In this document: positions 44,171 through 53,987 of the stretch, piece after piece
Layout: every line of letters begins with the position of its first letter
How positions within the stretch are numbered: the first letter of the stretch is position 1
Assembly: GCA_027067055.1 (NCBI GenBank)
Contig: JAMOMK010000010.1
Span: forward strand, 1-57,580
From: Lysobacterales bacterium
Lineage (GTDB): Bacteria > Pseudomonadota > Gammaproteobacteria > Xanthomonadales > Marinicellaceae
Reading direction: 5' to 3'
Length of the DNA stretch: 57,580 nucleotides
The notes under the pieces: generated by a model
The model's input: the letters and a program-made list of their open reading frames with translations, nothing else
What the model was told of the DNA's origin: nothing
Databases searched by the model: none
Position numbers and translations under genes: made by a program

Positions 44171-44803
44171 ATGCCAATAATCACAGCTCAAGACATCAGT
44201 TGCCAACGGGGGAACTTCCTGTTGTTTAAGCCTGTGTCTTTTTCATTGGATTTTGGTCAGTCTTTACTCATCAGTGGTCCCAATGGCATTGGTAAAACAA
44301 CTGTTTTGGAATCTATTGCGGGTTTACGAGGATTGCAACAAGGAAGACTTAGCTTCAAAGACCAAGACTTATCGAAATTTAAAGATGATTGGTTTGAGAA
44401 TTCACTGTATATTGGTCACAAAACGGGCAATAAGAAAGAACTTAGTTGTTTGGAAAACCTTCGCTCATTTCTACAGATTCAAGGCATTGAAGTATCAGAG
44501 ACGCAAGCAGAAGACGCTTTGGAAAGTGTTGGCTTGGCAGGATATGAATACCAAATGGCTGGCAGCTTGTCCGCAGGACAGAAGAAACGCTTGGCTTTGG
44601 CGCGTTTATTGTTAGTGAAATTTTCCGTGTGGATATTGGATGAACCGTTTGTTAATTTAGATGTGTCGGGTTGTGATTGGTTGTTGGGCATTTTGGATAA
44701 TCACATCAAAAACAAAGGCATTTTGATTATTACTGCCCACGACAATAAAACCATCAAAGAAAAGGTCACTAGCGAACTAATTTTGGAGTCAGTGGGTTTA
44801 TGA
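44171..44803 (+). CDS. ccmA: Heme exporter ATPase CcmA
   Basis: CcmA is the ATPase of the CcmABCD complex, which moves heme chaperoning onto CcmE in cytochrome c maturation system I. The 210 residues have Walker A G-P-N-G-I-G-K-T (36-43), the signature L-S-A-G-Q-K-K-R-L-A-L and Walker B V-W-I-L-D-E-P. The stop overlaps the ccmB start in an ATGA. Confidence 0.95.
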   Translation: MPIITAQDISCQRGNFLLFKPVSFSLDFGQSLLISGPNGIGKTTVLESIAGLRGLQQGRLSFKDQDLSKFKDDWFENSLYIGHKTGNKKELSCLENLRSFLQIQGIEVSETQAEDALESVGLAGYEYQMAGSLSAGQKKRLALARLLLVKFSVWILDEPFVNLDVSGCDWLLGILDNHIKNKGILIITAHDNKTIKEKVTSELILESVGL

Positions 44804-45465
44804 AACCATTTTTAGCTTTAGTCAAACGTGATTTAACCTTAGGATTACGCCGAAAATCACAAATATACCAACCACTGGTGTTTCAATTATTGGTTGTTAC
44901 TATGTTTCCATTAGCCTTAGGCAGTGGCGCAAAAACATTGGCACTGATTGCACCGGCGGTGATATGGATTTTGGCTTTATTGGCAAGTTTATTAACATTA
45001 GATCAAATTTTTAAGAACGATTATGACGATGGCAGTGTCGAATCGTATGTATTGACTTCCTACCCTTTACCGATGTCGGTTATGGCAAAGGTGTTAGCTC
45101 ACTGGTTGTTGTCAGGTTTGCCTTTGGTGCTATTTTCACCAATTATTGGCGTGTTATTGCACTTACCTGCTTCATCTTATGGCATTTTGATGTTGTCTTT
45201 ACTGATAGGAACCCCTATGTTTAGCTTTATGGGTTCGATTGGTTCCGCTCTAACAATGTCTCTAAAACATGGAGGCTTGTTATTAACCATCTTGGTCATG
45301 CCTTTGTTAACACCGGTTTTGATATTTGGCGCTAGTGCGGTGGTTGAGAGCTCTTTGGGTAATTCCGCATCGCAGCCCTTGTTGTTGCTTAGTGGATTAT
45401 TGATATTAAGCATTACATTAATACCATTTGCTGCAGCGGCGGCAATAAAAATAAATTTAGAGTAA
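44800..45465 (+). CDS. ccmB: Heme exporter membrane subunit CcmB
   Basis: CcmB is the inner-membrane permease-like partner of CcmA. The 221 residues have the typical N-terminal R-D-L-T-L-G-L-R-R-K-S and six hydrophobic segments, including P-M-F-S-F-M-G-S-I-G-S-A-L. The gene overlaps ccmA by 4 nt. The next gene, ccmC, is displaced by about 140 bp of repeat-rich DNA. Confidence 0.95.
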   Translation: MKPFLALVKRDLTLGLRRKSQIYQPLVFQLLVVTMFPLALGSGAKTLALIAPAVIWILALLASLLTLDQIFKNDYDDGSVESYVLTSYPLPMSVMAKVLAHWLLSGLPLVLFSPIIGVLLHLPASSYGILMLSLLIGTPMFSFMGSIGSALTMSLKHGGLLLTILVMPLLTPVLIFGASAVVESSLGNSASQPLLLLSGLLILSITLIPFAAAAAIKINLE

Positions 45466-45468
45466 TTT

Positions 45469-45624
45469 TATGCACAAACAACTCGTTATTTCTGTAAGAA
45501 CAGGAATTACATGCAGTCACAAACAGTGTATGATGCGAGTTATAAATAAATTAGATTCCTGCCTTCGCAGGAATGACGAAAAGTTATAGAAGGAATGACG
45601 GTAAATTAAATATGCACAAACAAC
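45469..45624 (+). repeat. 14-bp direct repeat flanking a 128-bp insert between ccmB and ccmC
   Basis: TATGCACAAACAAC occurs at 45469-45482 and 45611-45624. The second copy contains the ccmC start codon and first codons; the first lies 3 bases after the ccmB stop, where ccmC would be expected to begin. Between them lie a GCGAAGGC-type palindrome and a related half-copy. The layout suggests an insertion that duplicated the start of ccmC. Confidence 0.65.
45555..45574 (-). repeat. GCGAAGGC-type palindromic intergenic repeat, copy 2
   Basis: ATTCCTGC-CTTC-GCAGGAAT followed by GACGA is the reverse-oriented copy of 42445-42466. It lies in the insert between ccmB and ccmC. Confidence 0.7.
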
Positions 45625-46382
45625 GAACAAATGCACTTCTAAGGTTTTACCATAAACTTGGTTCACCCCCTTCGTTTTATCGAATCAGTGGCTATTTTTT
45701 AAAGTGGCTATTATTAATTGCTATAGGACTAACAATCTGGGGTATGTATGACGGTTTAGTTTTAGCTCCTGCTGACTACCAACAAGGCGATAGTTTTCGT
45801 ATTATTTACGTTCATGTTCCTGCTGCTTGGATGTCCATGTTTATTTATGGCATTATGGGTGTTTGTGGTGCTATTGCCATTATCTGGCGCATGAAAATGG
45901 CTGAAGCCGTGATGCTTGCCTCTGCTCCCATTGGCGCGTGGTTTACTTTTATTGCTTTGGTTACAGGCTCTCTGTGGGGCAAACCTATGTGGGGAACTTG
46001 GTGGGAATGGGATGCACGCATGACTTCCGAGTTGATTTTATTATTTTTATATATTGGCATTATGGCAACCTACTCGGCTTTTAGCGAAGATAGCCGTAAA
46101 GCTGCTCGGATGGCGGCATTAATTGCGGTTGTTGGGGTTTTTAACGTGGTCATTATTCATTATTCGGTTCAATGGTGGTCTTCTATCCATCAAGGCAGTA
46201 CTGTATCATTGATGGGCAAGCAACACATCACTTGGGATATGTTACGCCCTCTTTTGGTTATGGCCTTTGCGACAAAGTTTTACTACGGCTATTCCATGCT
46301 TAAACGCGCTCGCATTTACTTACTTGAGACCGAAAGCCACAAACGTTGGGTACAGGATATTATTACGGAGAAAAAATCATGA
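45612..46382 (+). CDS. ccmC: Heme exporter subunit CcmC
   Basis: CcmC is the membrane protein that delivers heme to CcmE. It has 256 residues from the ATG at 45612; the frame opens to 45573 but those codons come from repeat DNA. The tryptophan-rich heme-handling motif W-G-T-W-W-E-W-D is at 127-134, with conserved histidines in the flanking loops (Y-V-H-V-P-A-A-W before, I-H-Y-S-V-Q-W-W after). The stop overlaps the ccmD start (ATGA). The upstream repeat insertion may have altered its original ribosome-binding site. Confidence 0.95.
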   Translation: MHKQRTNALLRFYHKLGSPPSFYRISGYFLKWLLLIAIGLTIWGMYDGLVLAPADYQQGDSFRIIYVHVPAAWMSMFIYGIMGVCGAIAIIWRMKMAEAVMLASAPIGAWFTFIALVTGSLWGKPMWGTWWEWDARMTSELILLFLYIGIMATYSAFSEDSRKAARMAALIAVVGVFNVVIIHYSVQWWSSIHQGSTVSLMGKQHITWDMLRPLLVMAFATKFYYGYSMLKRARIYLLETESHKRWVQDIITEKKS

Positions 46383-46543
46383 GTGAGTTTTTTAATATGG
46401 GCGGCTATGCCTTTTATGTTTGGACTTCGATTGGTTTATTTTTCCTTGCTATGCTTATTGACTTTATTAGCTTAAGCATGAAAGAAAAGTCAGTTAAGAG
46501 AAATATCCTTTCATTTTTAAGAAGAAAAAAGAACAATAAGTAA
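46379..46543 (+). CDS. ccmD: Heme exporter protein CcmD
   Basis: CcmD is the small single-helix subunit that helps release heme-loaded CcmE. The 54 residues begin M-S-E-F-F-N-M-G-G-Y-A-F-Y-V-W, the family pattern, then a helix (about 16-34) and a basic tail (F-L-R-R-K-K). The start is the ATG in the ATGA overlap with ccmC. ccmE and later genes do not follow; recQ does. Confidence 0.9.
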   Translation: MSEFFNMGGYAFYVWTSIGLFFLAMLIDFISLSMKEKSVKRNILSFLRRKKNNK

Positions 46544-46685
46544 GTATTTTCAATACAGATTTTTTGCATTAAGATTAGCTTGATCAGTGATAAGCAAATT
46601 TAAAACATTTAACAATCTAACAACACCCCTGTTAAATAAAATGGTATACTATTATTTTTAATTGAATAATATACAATCTATCACC

Positions 46686-48824
46686 ATGGAAAAAGCTCAA
46701 AAAATATTAAAAGAAGTTTTTGGTTATTCTGAGTTTCGACACCACCAAAAAAAAATAATACAGACCGTATTGGCAAGAAAGTCAGATGTACTTGTTTTAA
46801 TGCCCACAGGCGGTGGAAAATCGCTTTGTTACCAAATCCCTTCACTTATCATGAGAGGCACTGGCATTGTTGTTTCACCCCTAATTGCGCTCATGCAAGA
46901 CCAGGTTGAAGCTTTACAACAGTTAGGTATAAAAGCTGATTTTATCAACTCTAGCCAAACCGTCAAACAAACAAAAGAGGTCAAAGAAAGACTCTTTAAC
47001 GGCGAACTGGATATGCTCTATCTTTCACCTGAACGTTTGTTGAAAGACGAGACAATTGAATTATTGCAGTCTATTGATATTTCACTATTTGCCATTGATG
47101 AAGCACACTGCGTATCCGAATGGGGCCATGATTTTAGGCGAGTATATCAAGAACTCAAAATTCTCTCCAAGGAATTCCCTGATGTGCCAAAAATTGCCTT
47201 AACTGCAACAGCAGATGAAAAAATTAAAAAAGAAATTGTTAAGCAGCTGATTTTAAAAGATGCCAAAACTTTTGTTAATAGTTTTGATCGCTCAAACATT
47301 TATTATGAAATTACTGAACGTGACAGTGGCAACCAACAGTTGTATGATTTCATCAAGAAAAACCACCCTAACGAAGCAGGCATTGTTTATTGTCTATCTC
47401 GTAAAAAAGTAGAAGCAACTGCTGATTTCTTAAACAAAAAAGGACGCAAAGCACTGCCTTACCATGCGGGCATGAAAGCCTCTATCCGTGCTGAATACCA
47501 AAAGAAGTTTTTAGTTGAGGACGACGTTATTATTGTTGCAACTATTGCATTTGGGATGGGAATTGACAAACCCAATGTGCGTTTTGTAGCTCACTTTAGT
47601 TTGCCAAAAAATATCGAGTCTTATTACCAAGAAACAGGTAGGGCTGGTCGTGATGGACAACCATCCAATGCCTGGATGGCCTATGGTTATCAGGATGTAG
47701 TGTTATTACGACAATTCATCACTGGTTCGAATGCCGAGGATGCCCATAAACGGGTATTAAACAACAAACTGGATTCACTGATTGATTTATGCGAGCAAAG
47801 TTCATGCCGTAGACAAACAATTTTGGGCTATTTTGGTGAAGAGCTAAAAGAACCATGTGGTAATTGTGACAACTGCAAAAACCCTCCAGAAAAAATAGAT
47901 GTAACAGAAGCGGCGCAAAAATGCTTATCTGCCGTACACCGTACCGAACAACGCTTTGGTATGATGTATTTGATCGATGTTTTATCAGGTAAGGACGATG
48001 AAAAAATCAAAAAGAATGGACACGACAAAATTTCCGTTTTTGGTATTGGCAAATGTGAAACAAAAACCTGCTTAAGGACGATTTTTAGACAGCTCATCAC
48101 CCATCAATATTTGTATGTAGATGAAGATCAGTTCAATGCGTTAACACTGACTGATAAATGCCGAAATTTATTAAAGGGAAAAGAAAAATTCTTTATTAAA
48201 AAAGAAACCAAAAAACCAAACTCACCTATTTCAAAAGAAAATGCAAAACCAGCATACGAGCTTAAAAACTATGACTTGCCTTTATGGGATGCACTAAAAG
48301 AATTGCGCACTGAGCTGGCTACAGAACAAGGTGTTCCTCCTTATATTATTTTTAGTGATGCTTCCATGTTACAAATGGTCAAAACTCGTCCAGGAGATCA
48401 TGACCAGTTTAAATACATTACTGGAGTTGGTGAATTTAAATCTGAAAAGTACGGTGGGCGCTTTTGTGAAGTGATAAACAAATTTGCCAACCAACAAAAA
48501 GTCAATGCTCGGTTAAGTGGTAATAGTAAAGAAACGATTTACCTCTTCAATCAAGGCAAAACAGCAGATGAAATTGCACAAGAGCGTGACATAAACTTGA
48601 ACACAGTTTATTCGCATTTAGCTGATGCAGTTAAATTTGGCACTTTAAAAATTACAGATGCAGTGGGGTTACCACAAGATGAAATTGATGAAATTATCCA
48701 AGTAGCAGAAATATCAGGCTACCTAGAAGACAATAAACTCAAACCTGTCTATGAAATGCTTGATGGTGAATACGATTATGGCGTACTACGATGCGTATTA
48801 GCAGGCCTTTCATCGCATGATTAA
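46686..48824 (+). CDS. recQ: ATP-dependent DNA helicase RecQ
   Basis: RecQ is a 3'-5' DNA helicase in recombination and fork repair. The core shows P-T-G-G-G-K-S, D-E-A-H-C-V-S-E-W-G-H-D-F-R and Q-E-T-G-R-A-G-R-D-G. The RQC zinc site is the C...C-G-N-C-D-N-C segment, followed by an HRDC domain. About 100 more residues form a helix-turn-helix-like C-terminal domain (T-A-D-E-I-A-Q-E-R-D-I-N-L-N-T-V-Y-S-H-L), making it 712 residues, longer than E. coli RecQ. The start is the ATG at 46686 or an upstream TTG at 46662; neither has a ribosome-binding site. An extended -10 (TGGTATACT) lies at 46642-46650. Confidence 0.94.
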   Translation: MEKAQKILKEVFGYSEFRHHQKKIIQTVLARKSDVLVLMPTGGGKSLCYQIPSLIMRGTGIVVSPLIALMQDQVEALQQLGIKADFINSSQTVKQTKEVKERLFNGELDMLYLSPERLLKDETIELLQSIDISLFAIDEAHCVSEWGHDFRRVYQELKILSKEFPDVPKIALTATADEKIKKEIVKQLILKDAKTFVNSFDRSNIYYEITERDSGNQQLYDFIKKNHPNEAGIVYCLSRKKVEATADFLNKKGRKALPYHAGMKASIRAEYQKKFLVEDDVIIVATIAFGMGIDKPNVRFVAHFSLPKNIESYYQETGRAGRDGQPSNAWMAYGYQDVVLLRQFITGSNAEDAHKRVLNNKLDSLIDLCEQSSCRRQTILGYFGEELKEPCGNCDNCKNPPEKIDVTEAAQKCLSAVHRTEQRFGMMYLIDVLSGKDDEKIKKNGHDKISVFGIGKCETKTCLRTIFRQLITHQYLYVDEDQFNALTLTDKCRNLLKGKEKFFIKKETKKPNSPISKENAKPAYELKNYDLPLWDALKELRTELATEQGVPPYIIFSDASMLQMVKTRPGDHDQFKYITGVGEFKSEKYGGRFCEVINKFANQQKVNARLSGNSKETIYLFNQGKTADEIAQERDINLNTVYSHLADAVKFGTLKITDAVGLPQDEIDEIIQVAEISGYLEDNKLKPVYEMLDGEYDYGVLRCVLAGLSSHD

Positions 48825-49731
48825 AAAACTTATGCTCATTGCCAAAGGCGTGGCAATGGGAGCAGCAGATGTTGTCCCTGGAGTTTCTGGTGGCACAATC
48901 GCTTTATTGACAGGAATATACCCGCGTTTAATCAATGCCATTACTGGATTGAACATTCACTCATTAAAAGCCTTAGCAAAGGGGCAATTTGGTAAATTTT
49001 GGCAGGCAATAGATGGTTGCTTCATTTTACCATTGCTTATTGGAATAGCTTCGGCCTTTTTAGTGCTTGCTCATCCGATTAAATATGCCATCGCCGCCCA
49101 CCCTATTCCGACTTGGTCATTTTTCTTTGGTTTAATTATTGCCTCAGCTATTTTAATCATTAAACAAATGAAAGACAAAAAGCCCCTCAATTACTTATGG
49201 CTTATTCCTGGTGTGTTTGTTGGATTTTGGATTGGAATACAAACATCCATCCCATTTGGCAGTGATAATACTGCAGTGCTAATTGCTGGAATGCTGGCTA
49301 TTTGTGCTATGATTTTACCAGGTATATCTGGCAGTTTCATATTGGTTCTCTTAGGCATGTACGAAGTGTTGATTAGCGCTGTTACAAACAGAGAATACAG
49401 CACCCTATTTATTTTTATTTGTGGTGCTATTATTGGCTTAATTTTCTTCTCACGAGTCATCAAAGCGGTGTTATCAAAGTTTTACCAACAAACTTTATTC
49501 TTTTTAAGTGGTTTGATGCTAGGTTCACTCACCAAAGTTTGGCCATGGGAAATTACCGTACATAGCCATGAACAAGGCATGAATCATACCGAAACAATCA
49601 CTAATGTTTTACCAATGAGTTACCCTAACCCAATGACTATGACTGCCATTTCTATGGCTTTATTTGCCATTGTTTTGGTTTTTACTATTGAGTATTTAGG
49701 TAGAAAATTAAGCTACAATCAATCAGATTGA
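48817..49731 (+). CDS. DUF368 family membrane protein (predicted undecaprenyl-phosphate translocase)
   Basis: This 304-residue polytopic membrane protein begins with the family signature G-V-A-M-G-A-A-D-V-V-P-G-V-S-G-G-T and has a second inverted-repeat-like motif, M-I-L-P-G-I-S-G-S-F. About eight hydrophobic segments are visible. DUF368 proteins (PopT) have been shown to recycle undecaprenyl phosphate across the membrane for envelope synthesis; the assignment here is by family. It overlaps recQ by 8 bp and converges on the adenine deaminase gene with a 13-bp overlap. Confidence 0.88.
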   Translation: MIKKLMLIAKGVAMGAADVVPGVSGGTIALLTGIYPRLINAITGLNIHSLKALAKGQFGKFWQAIDGCFILPLLIGIASAFLVLAHPIKYAIAAHPIPTWSFFFGLIIASAILIIKQMKDKKPLNYLWLIPGVFVGFWIGIQTSIPFGSDNTAVLIAGMLAICAMILPGISGSFILVLLGMYEVLISAVTNREYSTLFIFICGAIIGLIFFSRVIKAVLSKFYQQTLFFLSGLMLGSLTKVWPWEITVHSHEQGMNHTETITNVLPMSYPNPMTMTAISMALFAIVLVFTIEYLGRKLSYNQSD

Positions 49732-50735
49732 CAACATATTTTATCAACTTGCAATAAATGTTCTTGAATTTGACTTTCTGTTAAAAAACTACCCGTAAAT
49801 GAATTTTTCACCAATTGCACAATATCATCTTCTGACAAATCTAAAGCATCAGCTATGGCAAAAAAATTATCATTAACATAACCTCCAAAATAAGCAGGAT
49901 CATCTGAATTAATCATTGCATTAAGACCTTTATCAAGCATAGTTTTGATTGGATGCTTTGTTAAATCATCGACCACTTGCAATTTAAGGTTAGACAATGG
50001 GCAAACCGTTAAGGTTAGGTTCTTTTGTTTAATATATTCAACTAGTTTATCATCTTCCAAACAACGATTTCCATGATCGATTCTATCGACCTTAATCACA
50101 TCAATAGCACTCCACACATACTCTGGCGGACCTTCTTCACCGGCATGAGCGACTTTCAGCAAACCTAATTCCTCTGCTCTTTTGTACAACCTACTAAACT
50201 TTTCCGGAGGGTGACCCATTTCTGAAGAATCCAAACCGATGGCCTTAATTTTATCAAGATGAGGAATCGCTTGTTCTAAAGTCTCAAGGCATTCATCTTC
50301 ACTCAGGTGACGCAATAAACTAAATATCAAAAAAGAAGAGATACCAAGCTTAGATTGACCATCACTTAGCGCTTGATGAATACCATTTATCGCCGTATCA
50401 ATGGAAATACCACGTTCTGTGTGTGATTGTGGGTCAAACATGATTTCGGTATGTACTACATTATCAGCTTGTGCTTTGAGCAAGTAAGCCCAAGTTAAAT
50501 CATAATAATCTTGCTGTTTTTGTAAGACATTAACACCTTGATAATAAATATCCAAAAACTCTTGCAAGTTGTTAAACTCATAAGTGGCACGTAATGATTC
50601 GACGCTATCATGCGGCAAGTCAATATTATTACGTTTGGCAATGGCAAACATCAATTCAGGCTCAAAACTACCTTCAATGTGTAAATGTAATTCAGTTTTT
50701 GGTAATTTTTGTATTAATTGTTGTATTTTGTTCAT
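49719..50735 (-). CDS. Adenine deaminase (adenosine deaminase family)
   Basis: This zinc enzyme of 338 residues probably converts adenine to hypoxanthine. Metal-binding H-L-H is at 17-19. Catalytic H-A-G-E-E-G-P-P-E-Y, I-D-H-G-N-R, C-P-L-S-N and N-S-D-D-P-A-Y-F-G-G-Y follow. The G-P-P-E-Y and F-G-G-Y variants match the adenine deaminase subgroup (PA0148-like) better than true adenosine deaminase. The 5' end overlaps the upstream acyltransferase gene by 44 bp. It complements the salvage genes at 22.7-27.8 kb. Confidence 0.88.
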   Translation of the reverse strand: MNKIQQLIQKLPKTELHLHIEGSFEPELMFAIAKRNNIDLPHDSVESLRATYEFNNLQEFLDIYYQGVNVLQKQQDYYDLTWAYLLKAQADNVVHTEIMFDPQSHTERGISIDTAINGIHQALSDGQSKLGISSFLIFSLLRHLSEDECLETLEQAIPHLDKIKAIGLDSSEMGHPPEKFSRLYKRAEELGLLKVAHAGEEGPPEYVWSAIDVIKVDRIDHGNRCLEDDKLVEYIKQKNLTLTVCPLSNLKLQVVDDLTKHPIKTMLDKGLNAMINSDDPAYFGGYVNDNFFAIADALDLSEDDIVQLVKNSFTGSFLTESQIQEHLLQVDKICCQSD

Positions 50736-51762
50736 GGTTTTTTTGTGATGGCTTAGAGGGTATAATAACGCGAAGTGCTTTTTTATACAATGGCAACTCT
50801 ATCCATTTGTAGATTAGAAGACTTATTATAACAATCATAATCGTATAAGCAACAAAACCCAGTCCAGCAACATGATGAGAGACCAATGCATCACGAAGTC
50901 CTGAGGTATACAACATATTAACGAAAATAATATGCACTAAATAGAGTGAATAAGAGGCATTACCTATTTTCTTTAAAGCCCCTTTAATGACCAATTTTTT
51001 ATTGACTTCTAATGACAATAATACCCACATCACACTGAATCCAAAAACACCAAATGTCACAATTCGCGTCCAATTGTTCTCTATCGTTATGGTGACACCA
51101 AAGTACAAAGAGACTATGGCAATAAGTATAAGAATAGGCACATACCTTAATTGTGAGTAGTACTTTGTTAAAGAAAACAAGAAAAACCCAGCGAAAAAAT
51201 CCAGTAGAAAATGCGAAAGCAAGAAATTCAGCCAAGTCACTTCTAATGATGAGGTTAAAAACATTTTGGCAACCACAGCAACTGACACAATAGCGAAAGT
51301 CATTAATACAGGAAGGCTAAATGCCAATAAAAGGGCAATAATGAGGTAAAAATACAATTCATAACTTAAGGTCCACGAAACACCAAGCAATAAATTTTGT
51401 GGTTCAATAGAGGTTAAAAAAAATGAATGGAGCAAGTCAATATTTTCAACAAAATCAGGGGTGTAGATTGAATAATAGATCAAGGCAAAGATAAATATAG
51501 GCAAATATCCCAGATAAATCCTTAAAAATCTTTTAGTGATAAATTGTTTACCAGATGAAAAATTTTGTGGTAAATTTTGAGTGGTCTTTGCCATCACAAA
51601 ACCACTGATAACAAAAAAAACATCAACACCAGCATAACCGTATTGAGCAATGGATTCAAAGACTACATTTGATAAGCCCATGACTCGAAAATGCGGCAAC
51701 AGGTGAAAGATAACGACCAAAAAAGCCGCTATTCCTCTTAATGCCTGAATATTATTGTACAT
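50692..51762 (-). CDS. Acyltransferase 3 family membrane protein (OafA/YrhL-like)
   Basis: This 356-residue integral membrane O-acyltransferase begins I-Q-A-L-R-G-I-A-A-F-L-V-V-I-F-H, with the conserved R and H of the family near residues 9 and 20. Then F-F-V-I-S-G-F-V-M and W-T-L-S-Y-E-L-Y-F-Y complete the active-site pattern. About ten hydrophobic segments are present. Such enzymes acylate O-antigen, peptidoglycan or other surface sugars; the target is unknown. It follows rlmKL by 10 bp and overlaps the adenine deaminase start by 44 bp. Confidence 0.9.
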   Translation of the reverse strand: MYNNIQALRGIAAFLVVIFHLLPHFRVMGLSNVVFESIAQYGYAGVDVFFVISGFVMAKTTQNLPQNFSSGKQFITKRFLRIYLGYLPIFIFALIYYSIYTPDFVENIDLLHSFFLTSIEPQNLLLGVSWTLSYELYFYLIIALLLAFSLPVLMTFAIVSVAVVAKMFLTSSLEVTWLNFLLSHFLLDFFAGFFLFSLTKYYSQLRYVPILILIAIVSLYFGVTITIENNWTRIVTFGVFGFSVMWVLLSLEVNKKLVIKGALKKIGNASYSLYLVHIIFVNMLYTSGLRDALVSHHVAGLGFVAYTIMIVIISLLIYKWIELPLYKKALRVIIPSKPSQKNHEQNTTINTKITKN

Positions 51763-51772
51763 TTTCGTGAAC

Positions 51773-53905
51773 TTATTTAAGCTTCAATTGATAACACACC
51801 CGTTTTATTTTGCTTTTAACAAAGTCTGGTGAAATGCTTTTTTGAGTTAAGTCTTCTATTTTAAAATACTCGTTCAATTCTTCATCTAAGATAAATTTTT
51901 TAAAATTATTGGAAAAGATTATCGTGCCATTTGGATTCAAGACCATTTTGCACGCGAGTAACAATTGCTTGTGGTCACGCTGCACATCCCAATCAGTATC
52001 ACGAGAATGAGAGTTTGAATAAGTCGGTGGGTCAACAAAAATCCTGTCAAATTTTTGTTTGCAATCGCCCAAATATTCCATCACATCACTGCGTATCAAC
52101 TTATGACTAAAAACATTCATGCGATTTATGCGAAAATTTTCTTGTGCCCAACTTAAGTAGGCTTTGGAGGTATCGACACTGACGGTTGAAATAGCTCCTC
52201 CTTTTGCTGCCGCAACCGTAACACTTCCTGTGTAACTAAATAAATTAAGAAAGGCTGTACCCTTTGCATTTTGCTGAATATACGATCGAATCCAACGGTG
52301 GTCAATAAACAAACCTGTATCGAGGTACTTTTCTAAATTAACAATATATTTTCTATCCTCTTCATGCACAATAATATCAGTGCTATCAACTTGTTTGTTT
52401 TCGTATTGGAAGTTACTGCTTTGTTTTTGGCGGGTTTTGATATGGACTTTATCGTTTTTGATATTCAGCGCCACTTGAGCACCCAAAATGGCATCCTCTA
52501 AGCGTTTTTTCGTTTTCTTTTCAGGAATAGTATTGGGTGCTTTGTACTCTTGAATATTAATGTGTTCATTATAAACATCAATGGCAACAGCGTATTCTGG
52601 AATATCTGCATCGTAAATTCGATAAGCATTTATGTCTTCATTCTTTATCCATTTTTTCAAGCGACTCATATTCTTCTTAATACGATTAGCGACCATTTGA
52701 GCTGTTTCGGGTAAGGCGTGCTTTTGTCCTTCGGGAGAGTTGAGTTTCTTTTTAGCTTCAATATCAAAAGTTATCAATGTAATAGCCAAATCACCATTCA
52801 TCAATTGCCATGATTTTTTCGCGCGAAACCCAAGCATAAAACCTTGGCTCTTGGCATATGTCATAATGGCTGCTGTGCTTCCCAAAGCTTTGTTTGCCAT
52901 CCATTGCCCGAGTTGGCGCCATGTGGCATCAACATTTTTCTTTAAACGCACTCCATAGGGAGGGTTGCAGACAATCAAGTTATTCTTTGCTGGAATATTA
53001 AAGTTATCAAAGGTCTTGTATTGGCATTGAATCTTGTCTTCTGCATTAAGTTGGTAAGCGTGTTCTTCTGTGATTTTGACCGAATCTTTGTGGTGATCAG
53101 CACCTATTATTTGCCCTTGGAAATTTTCAACTCCTGCAATCATACGAGTTTTGGCTTCAAATAAAAGCTCATTCCATTTATCTTGGTTAAACTCACTCCA
53201 AGTCTCCACAGAGTAATGCGGATTAGTCAAACCTGGGGCAATATCACACGCCATCAAATAGCCTTCGGTTAAAAATGTTCCAGAACCACACATGGGATCG
53301 ATAAGATTATAGTTTTCCTTAGAAAGCTCTGGCCAATTGGCACGAATCAAAACCGCTGCGGCTAAATTTTCTTTCAATGGTGCCTTGGTTAAACTTTGGC
53401 GATAACCACGCAAATGCAGAGAACGTCCTGAAATATCTTGGTAGACTAATATTTGATTATGCTTTAAAACCACACTAACGGATAAATCTGCATTGCTCTT
53501 GACAATATCAGGTCGCGAATCATTGACTTCACGCAACCGATCACATATCGCATCTTTAACGACTTGAGAGGAATATTGTGTGTTGCGTAGTTCTTTATTG
53601 GTGCCTTTAAAATTAATAGCCAGCGTCTGTGGTGTATTGCGTACTTGATTTTGCCAGTCTGTTTTATAAATGGCATTGTACAAATCTTCTGAATCGTTAA
53701 TTTTGATTTGATTAATCATTACCAATATTCGATTAGACAAACGTGACCATAACAAAGTTCTCATCAAGACATCAGGGCTTGCAAAAAACACCACTCCTGA
53801 TAATTTTTCAGCAACATCTTGAGCACCTAAAGAGATTAATTCATCTTTTAAAAGCAACTCTAAATGCTTTGGACAACTGGCATAAGCTTGGTGTAGGTTA
53901 GACAT
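51773..53905 (-). CDS. rlmKL: Bifunctional 23S rRNA methyltransferase RlmKL
   Basis: This fused enzyme makes m2G2445 (RlmL half) and m7G2069 (RlmK half) in 23S rRNA. The 710 residues match the usual fusion (about 700). An N-terminal THUMP region leads to the RlmL domain with D-P-M-C-G-S-G-T and the N-P-P-Y motif. The C-terminal RlmK domain has L-N-L-F-S-Y-T-G-S and F-V-D-P-P-T-Y. It is the first gene of a leftward run with the acyltransferase and adenine deaminase. Confidence 0.95.
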   Translation of the reverse strand: MSNLHQAYASCPKHLELLLKDELISLGAQDVAEKLSGVVFFASPDVLMRTLLWSRLSNRILVMINQIKINDSEDLYNAIYKTDWQNQVRNTPQTLAINFKGTNKELRNTQYSSQVVKDAICDRLREVNDSRPDIVKSNADLSVSVVLKHNQILVYQDISGRSLHLRGYRQSLTKAPLKENLAAAVLIRANWPELSKENYNLIDPMCGSGTFLTEGYLMACDIAPGLTNPHYSVETWSEFNQDKWNELLFEAKTRMIAGVENFQGQIIGADHHKDSVKITEEHAYQLNAEDKIQCQYKTFDNFNIPAKNNLIVCNPPYGVRLKKNVDATWRQLGQWMANKALGSTAAIMTYAKSQGFMLGFRAKKSWQLMNGDLAITLITFDIEAKKKLNSPEGQKHALPETAQMVANRIKKNMSRLKKWIKNEDINAYRIYDADIPEYAVAIDVYNEHINIQEYKAPNTIPEKKTKKRLEDAILGAQVALNIKNDKVHIKTRQKQSSNFQYENKQVDSTDIIVHEEDRKYIVNLEKYLDTGLFIDHRWIRSYIQQNAKGTAFLNLFSYTGSVTVAAAKGGAISTVSVDTSKAYLSWAQENFRINRMNVFSHKLIRSDVMEYLGDCKQKFDRIFVDPPTYSNSHSRDTDWDVQRDHKQLLLACKMVLNPNGTIIFSNNFKKFILDEELNEYFKIEDLTQKSISPDFVKSKIKRVCYQLKLK

Positions 53906-53987
53906 GGCATCGTAACTAAAGTAAGTAAAGACGAATTATAACACCATTATTTACTTCACAACATAAAACTGTTATTCACACAGGGCT

